Source of the DNA: Omphiscola glabra
Taxonomy: Eukaryota; Mollusca; Gastropoda; Lymnaeidae
DNA length: 64,000 nucleotides
Reading direction: 5' to 3'
NCBI GenBank assembly: GCA_964017045.1
Contig: OZ024794.1
Location: forward strand, 55,886,108 to 55,950,107
The notes under the pieces are model-generated. The model searched no databases. It was not told where the DNA came from and worked only from the letters and a program-made list of their open reading frames with translations. A program made the translations under genes and the position numbers. Numbering within the stretch: the first letter of the stretch is position 1; every line of letters starts with the position of its first letter. Below, piece after piece: positions 58,367 to 64,000 of the stretch.

Positions 58367-60380
58367 TAAACGTACAAAGCTTTGCTTCCAACCTTTAAAA
58401 TAAATGGTGGTTACGACCAGGACCTCCGAAAGGAATCAAGAAATAAATATCCCGCTCTCAGGAATAGGGTTGTCCAAGTCCTAGTGACACCCCCTGCGTA
58501 CGCCACTCCCGTCCTCTCCACAATACGTTTGAACGTTGACCTTGTCAGACTGGACTGCCACCATAAGACGCCCCTCACACATAGAAAACAACTTCGCCCT
58601 TGAGACAATAACTGAGCACGTACTCATGGACGGTCCTATCTCGTACTCATGGACGGTTCTATCTAACAGCTCATTGCTCCTCTACCCAGCAGAATGGCCT
58701 CTGAATGAGCGCTCTCTGGACACAGGGCTGGGGGAGGTGGGAAAGTGGAGTGTTTGCTCAGAACTAGAAGACATTCACAGGACTCCTGAAAGAGTGCACA
58801 TTGCCATACTCGGTTGAAACTCATGGGTCATGATGTGGTTATGCCAGGAGTGTGAAAGAACCACTTCGATCGATGACTTCCATTGGAATGACGTAGAGAT
58901 GACATCAAAATATTGGATGTAATGCTACCGTAACCGGCTATTCAGCAGCAGGGACCCAAACTGACAGCACTGCGACCTAGCCCCGGAGACAGTTGCTGGC
59001 CGAGTGCATCGAAGCCTGGCTTTAAAAAAAAAGGCTGTGGAGAAACAAAAACTGTCCTGCGTTGTAGAGATGTGGCAGGGCACGGCCAAATAGATCAGTC
59101 CTACATTACAGAGATGTGAGAAGGAACGGCCCAACAGGTGGGTCTTGTTCCCATTGTGTTATCTTTACAATGAGCCCCAAAGAGTGATGATAACGCTCGC
59201 TCTAACCCCACCCCCCCCCCAACCACACACCCCTACATACACAGGGCCACAGAGAGTGATGTGTTATGAAGGATGACGTGTTTTGAGACACGCTTTGCCC
59301 GCCTTCCACGTGCATGACCTCTTTCAGTCGATGCCGTGTTGGGGTGGGGCAAACAAAACTTTCACTTGTTTACAAAAAGCTTAGTTATCTTATAGAAGGA
59401 TCTGGATAAAACGGTAAAGATAAACAATGCGTTAGACGGTTCGAGAGAAATTAGTAGGAAATGCCTATAAAAGGGCTTACCGATAGAGAGGGAGAGATTT
59501 TCCTTTCCTTTATCACGAGATGTGCTGTGTGTCATTATTTAATACTAAACAGTGCTGTGTTATGTGTAGTTTTTCTTCCATTGAACCACTTGTCCATTGT
59601 ATTTTCACATACAATACTGGTACCAATCATAATTTTAATCATATTCTTTTACTTTTGTAATTCATTAAATTCACAAATTAAAAACGTATTAATTGTAATT
59701 AGCTCTGACTTTGTGTATCGTTCTATTTGTTATTATTTTTAAATTTTGGTATCGTCCTTTATTATGGACTTTTTTTAGAACGAGCCATAGACAAAAGATA
59801 AGAGATTAAATTCTCAATTTATAACGGTCCGTAATAGATGATTAAGCTCGCTCTAACTCCCCACCCACCACCCAAAAAAAAAGAATAAAGTAATATAAAG
59901 TTGTTTTTTTTAAACAAGAAGAATAAGTCTGCATTAGATTGAGTTGTGTTCAGTGAGTTTCAGGTGCTTAAAATATTTTACTAGTTCTTGTCGAAAACAT
60001 GAAACTTCCGAGCAATACCAAATGATCATTGTAAACGTCAAAGTAAACCACTTTCTATTAATACACAAAATCAAAAACCGCCTAAAAGGTCTCATACCAT
60101 AATACAGCTGTCGAATAGTATTCAGAGGCGTATAGTGGGTGCTATACACCAGTATCCATGGTCGTATATAGGCTAGTGTCCTTCAATTTCCATGTATTTA
60201 TTTTCTTATTTCTTATATTTTACATATTTCCAAATTCTTTTTGTCCGTTAAAATCTTATTTTTCACAGTAACTGTGCATAAATTATTTTACTTCCTGTAA
60301 TCTTGGTTTTGATTATTAATGGCGAACACTTACGTTTTTTGAACTATTCTTGTTTTTTGTTGTTTCTTCATTTGTCGCGT
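58367..60380. other. 2-kb intergenic stretch, nothing recognised
   Basis: Several 60-95-codon open frames without recognised domains, including a hydrophobic AT-rich one at 59461-59742. A short local duplication of TACTCATGGACGGT lies near 58621 and 58643. Confidence 0.5.
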
Positions 60381-60383
60381 CTG

Positions 60384-60410
60384 CTGAGGAGGGCTCTTGG
60401 CCGAAACGTT
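60384..60410 (+). ncRNA. Hammerhead-ribozyme-like core, copy 2, candidate
   Basis: CTGAGGA, a GGCT/GGCC stem and GAAACGTT, the same layout as 2967-2993, with one extra purine before the stem. Paired with an inverted relative 200 bp to the right. Confidence 0.45.
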
Positions 60411-60611
60411 CTTTTATGGTCCCGTCACTTTATGTCTAGCTTCGAAATACCTTCTTCCACTATTTCCTTCATTTAAATTGAATTAACTAATTATAAAAGT
60501 GTTGGACTGCGAAAAAGCTTTAAAATAGATTAATTAGACACGAATAATCTGTGTGAATATAACAATATATGTTAAGCTTTAATAATAATTTTACATTATA
60601 CTTAAGTTAAA

Positions 60612-60636
60612 CGCTTCGGCACAATGCCTTCATCAG
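60612..60636 (-). ncRNA. Hammerhead-like core, inverted copy 3, probably mutated
   Basis: The minus strand reads CTGATGAAGGCATTGTGCC, then GAAGCG, where GAAA is expected. Stem GGCA/TGCC is intact. The GAAG substitution would disrupt the known catalytic core. Confidence 0.4.
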
Positions 60637-60679
60637 TACAAGACATATAAATAAGTGTAAATCAAATTTACATACATAT

Positions 60680-61870
<1,191 letters not shown>

Positions 61871-63106
61871 CTACCTAAAAAAAGAGAGATAAAAACCAGA
61901 AAGAAAGAAAGAAAAAAGGATGGAAAGGAAGTGACTTGAAGTAAAATGTAAAAGCCCAATCAGGAAAAATACATGGCGGTTACGTAAAATTGTGGATTTG
62001 GTTTATCCCGTATGGAGTTAACGTACCAAATAACAAGATTTGTGGAAAAATTTCTTCTGAATTAGTTTTTTTTTCTCTTTATACATTACAAGCTGGCAGG
62101 TAGAATTTCGAAAATGCAGCTGCCAGCCAAGTTGACAGTTAACGAAATTCATCAAGATCAATGACAACTCTCGCGGTGGGGGTGTGGCCAGCGAGGCCCT
62201 TGATGTATTACCTTCAATTTCATCATCCAGCTCTGGGGCTCCTAGCATGTGGTCGACGGATTTAAAACTATATCAGTGGCATAAATGTGAGCTACGCATC
62301 CATTTGACATTATTGCTACTGGATCTGAATGATAATGATAATGATGATGATAATGATGATGATAGTGATAATGAATTATGTCAGAGACAAATAAAAAGCG
62401 TTTTTAAAAAAAGTCAAGTTTGCCAAATCAACCCATGCAGAGGTTCTCATATATGGACACATGAGTCTGATACACTTAACGCGAAAATCGATCTTTTCAT
62501 GCTGGTCCGTCTGCTGTTGATGTGACATTCATGTTAGTGGCTTCTGTTGTTTGTTAGGGTTTGTTTTTTCTTGCTTCTTCAAGTACTGACCACAGACGGC
62601 AGACTTAGAAAGCATCGATAGGTTAAAAGAAAGAAACTCGATTATTTTGTTCTTTTAGCCTCTTGGAGGTAGCGTGGCGCTTTCTTCAGTTTTGCACGGG
62701 TCGCAAGACTTAGAGGCAGCGTCGAAACGTTCATTCTAGGAAGTATGTTAAGTGAACCCGATTGCTAATCGAGGAGGCGTTAACGGAAGTATTAACAAAA
62801 TTATGAGCAGAAATATAATGAATCTTACTTTATAGGCAAAGTTCTTTCAAATCGCTTATCGCCGCTCATTTACACATCGCCGTATTCTTTCATTGCTTGT
62901 AACAATAACATTCAAATATTGTAAAACAAATAATTCGGAGAATATCTTTATAACTTTGTACGAAAAACGTTCGCCTTGTAAATCTAAGGAGGACGATCCA
63001 TTGGACGATACGTCCATCAACGCTGACATGATTTGAAATGAGTTTCATTACCAGATGAACATTTTTTTTTTCATCTCCTCCAATCTTGATGTTTATACAG
63101 TTGATA
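61871..63106. other. 1.2-kb intergenic stretch
   Basis: A small GAT/AAT trinucleotide run at 62327-62375. Open frames at 62018-62248 and 62184-62525 lack recognised domains. Confidence 0.5.
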
Positions 63107-63262
63107 ATCACCCTGCTTATGTGGACCCTGGGTCGCAAGCCAGATTCTAGCCTCCCCCATCCCCGCTTGCAGTTGATACAGTGCACTGCTTATGTGAGCC
63201 CTGGATCGCAATCCAGATTCTAGCATCCCCCATCCCCGCTTGTTGTTGATACAGTGCACTGC
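63107..63262. repeat. 73-bp direct repeat, about 2 copies
   Basis: TGCTTATGTG.ACCCTGG.TCG followed by CCCCCATCCCCGCTTG and TTGATACAGTGCACTGC. A partial third unit lies at the left edge. Confidence 0.85.
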
Positions 63263-63600
63263 TGATGCAATGAGAAAAAACGCAAATAGTTTTAAAAAGA
63301 ATCAAATCATTTTTGAAGTCGTATTTTTTTACCTTTGTAGTATTCATATAAACATTAAATGTGCTCAAACCATTGGCGACATATGAAGATTAAGGCATAC
63401 CTCAACTATCAATGTCAGCTAATAAATAGTATATTCCAGTTGTTCTACTTAATGTATGACTGGGGTGAGGATGGGTGAAGATATTGATGTTTCTGGTTCC
63501 TATGTTTGTAGAGGATTTCGCGAACCCATTAATTGTTGTAAGATTTGTTTGGGTGGCTGAAAGGATAGAGTGACCCCCGAATGGTTTATAGATGGAAAAT
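63263..63600. other. Intergenic stretch, nothing recognised
   Basis: Ordinary AT-rich DNA. Confidence 0.4.
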
Positions 63601-63619
63601 ATGGTTTGATGGTATGAAT

Positions 63620-63830
63620 AGTAATTGGAATATAGAATGGAATAGTGGTTAGAAGAGTGTAGGGAATAGTGGTGGGAATAGTATTTGTAATAGTGGCTGG
63701 AATAGTGTTTAGAATAGTGGTTTGGAATAGTGTTTAGAATAGTGGTTGCAAAAGTGGTTTGAATAGTATTTGGAATAGTGTTTGGAATAGTGTTTGGAAT
63801 AGTAGTGGGAATAGTCATCGGACTAGTTTT
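63620..63830. repeat. 12-bp-type GGAATAGT minisatellite
   Basis: GGAATAGTGGTT and GGAATAGTGTTT alternate irregularly for about 200 bp. The minus frame (NTIPNTIPT-type) is an artefact. Confidence 0.93.
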
Positions 63831-64000
63831 TTTTAATGGTGGTTGGGCTTGAGAATCGATACATCGGAGTAGAAATCGTTAAGTTGGTGTAATGGGTGAC
63901 AAAAGGGTTGATATGCGGAGCCATAGACTCAATAAATAAATGACATCAACTGTACGAGACCAAACTCAAATCAGATTTATTCGGATTTCATCTTCGCCTA

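Noticed and set aside
59461..59742. 93-codon hydrophobic frame resembling a membrane protein
   Set aside because: Composition reflects T-rich DNA; no start context or homology recognised.

Overview
This is eukaryotic, AT-rich, gene-poor nuclear DNA, most likely from an invertebrate. A mollusc, possibly a freshwater snail, is my best guess. That guess rests on the mix of mobile elements (hAT MITEs, Polinton, Helitron, RTE-like and Jockey/CR1-like LINEs, a Pro-primed LTR element), very long GATA arrays and dense minisatellites; no host gene fixes the species. I recognise no host protein-coding gene, rRNA, functional tRNA, operon or CRISPR array. Every protein-like stretch I could identify belongs to a transposable element, and nearly all are broken.

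Layout. 0-7 kb: the 3' end of a LINE, a Helitron 3' terminus, a hammerhead-like motif, three minisatellites and a Harbinger-like MITE. 6.9-12.6 kb: a candidate wrecked Polinton. Two inverted ~230-bp repeats enclose degenerate tandem DNA, a 1.85-kb 12-bp satellite with higher-order structure, a DNA polymerase B remnant split by a hAT MITE, and an integrase remnant. 12.7-19.2 kb: dispersed repeats, hAT MITEs, a threonine/proline-type minisatellite, a 0.9-kb GATA/GATG array and a Helitron C-terminal remnant. 19.3-22.4 kb: a complete 3.1-kb non-autonomous LTR retrotransposon with two ~473-bp LTRs, a tRNA-Pro-type primer site, an internal 46-bp array and a gag-like ORF but no pol. 22.4-29 kb: four minisatellites, a tRNA-derived SINE and an inverted second copy of the LINE 3' end. 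29-36 kb: an RTE-like LINE scrap, a long-TIR MITE, a TATC array, a ZBED-type hAT transposase remnant and a Helitron Rep/helicase remnant. 36-46 kb: tandem arrays, including a 55-bp array with a three-monomer higher-order pattern and a 2.29-kb 45-bp array. 46-55 kb: Harbinger-like and long-TIR MITEs, nested SINE-like insertions, a Helitron C-terminus interrupted by a hAT MITE, and a LINE C-terminus from which a 69-bp array has grown. 55-64 kb: a 1.54-kb hAT element with intact 8-bp target duplications, a 26-bp array, two more hammerhead-like motifs and a 1.18-kb GATA/GACA array.

Roughly a quarter of the window is simple or tandem repeat. Several arrays begin inside or at the ends of mobile elements: the 46-bp array in the LTR element, the 69-bp array in the LINE tail, and GATA next to a dispersed element. 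That link between element insertion and array birth is the main theme. The most unusual loci are the candidate Polinton, the LINE-derived 69-bp satellite, the arrays with higher-order periodicity, the hammerhead-like motifs and a 590-bp GC-rich insertion of unknown class.
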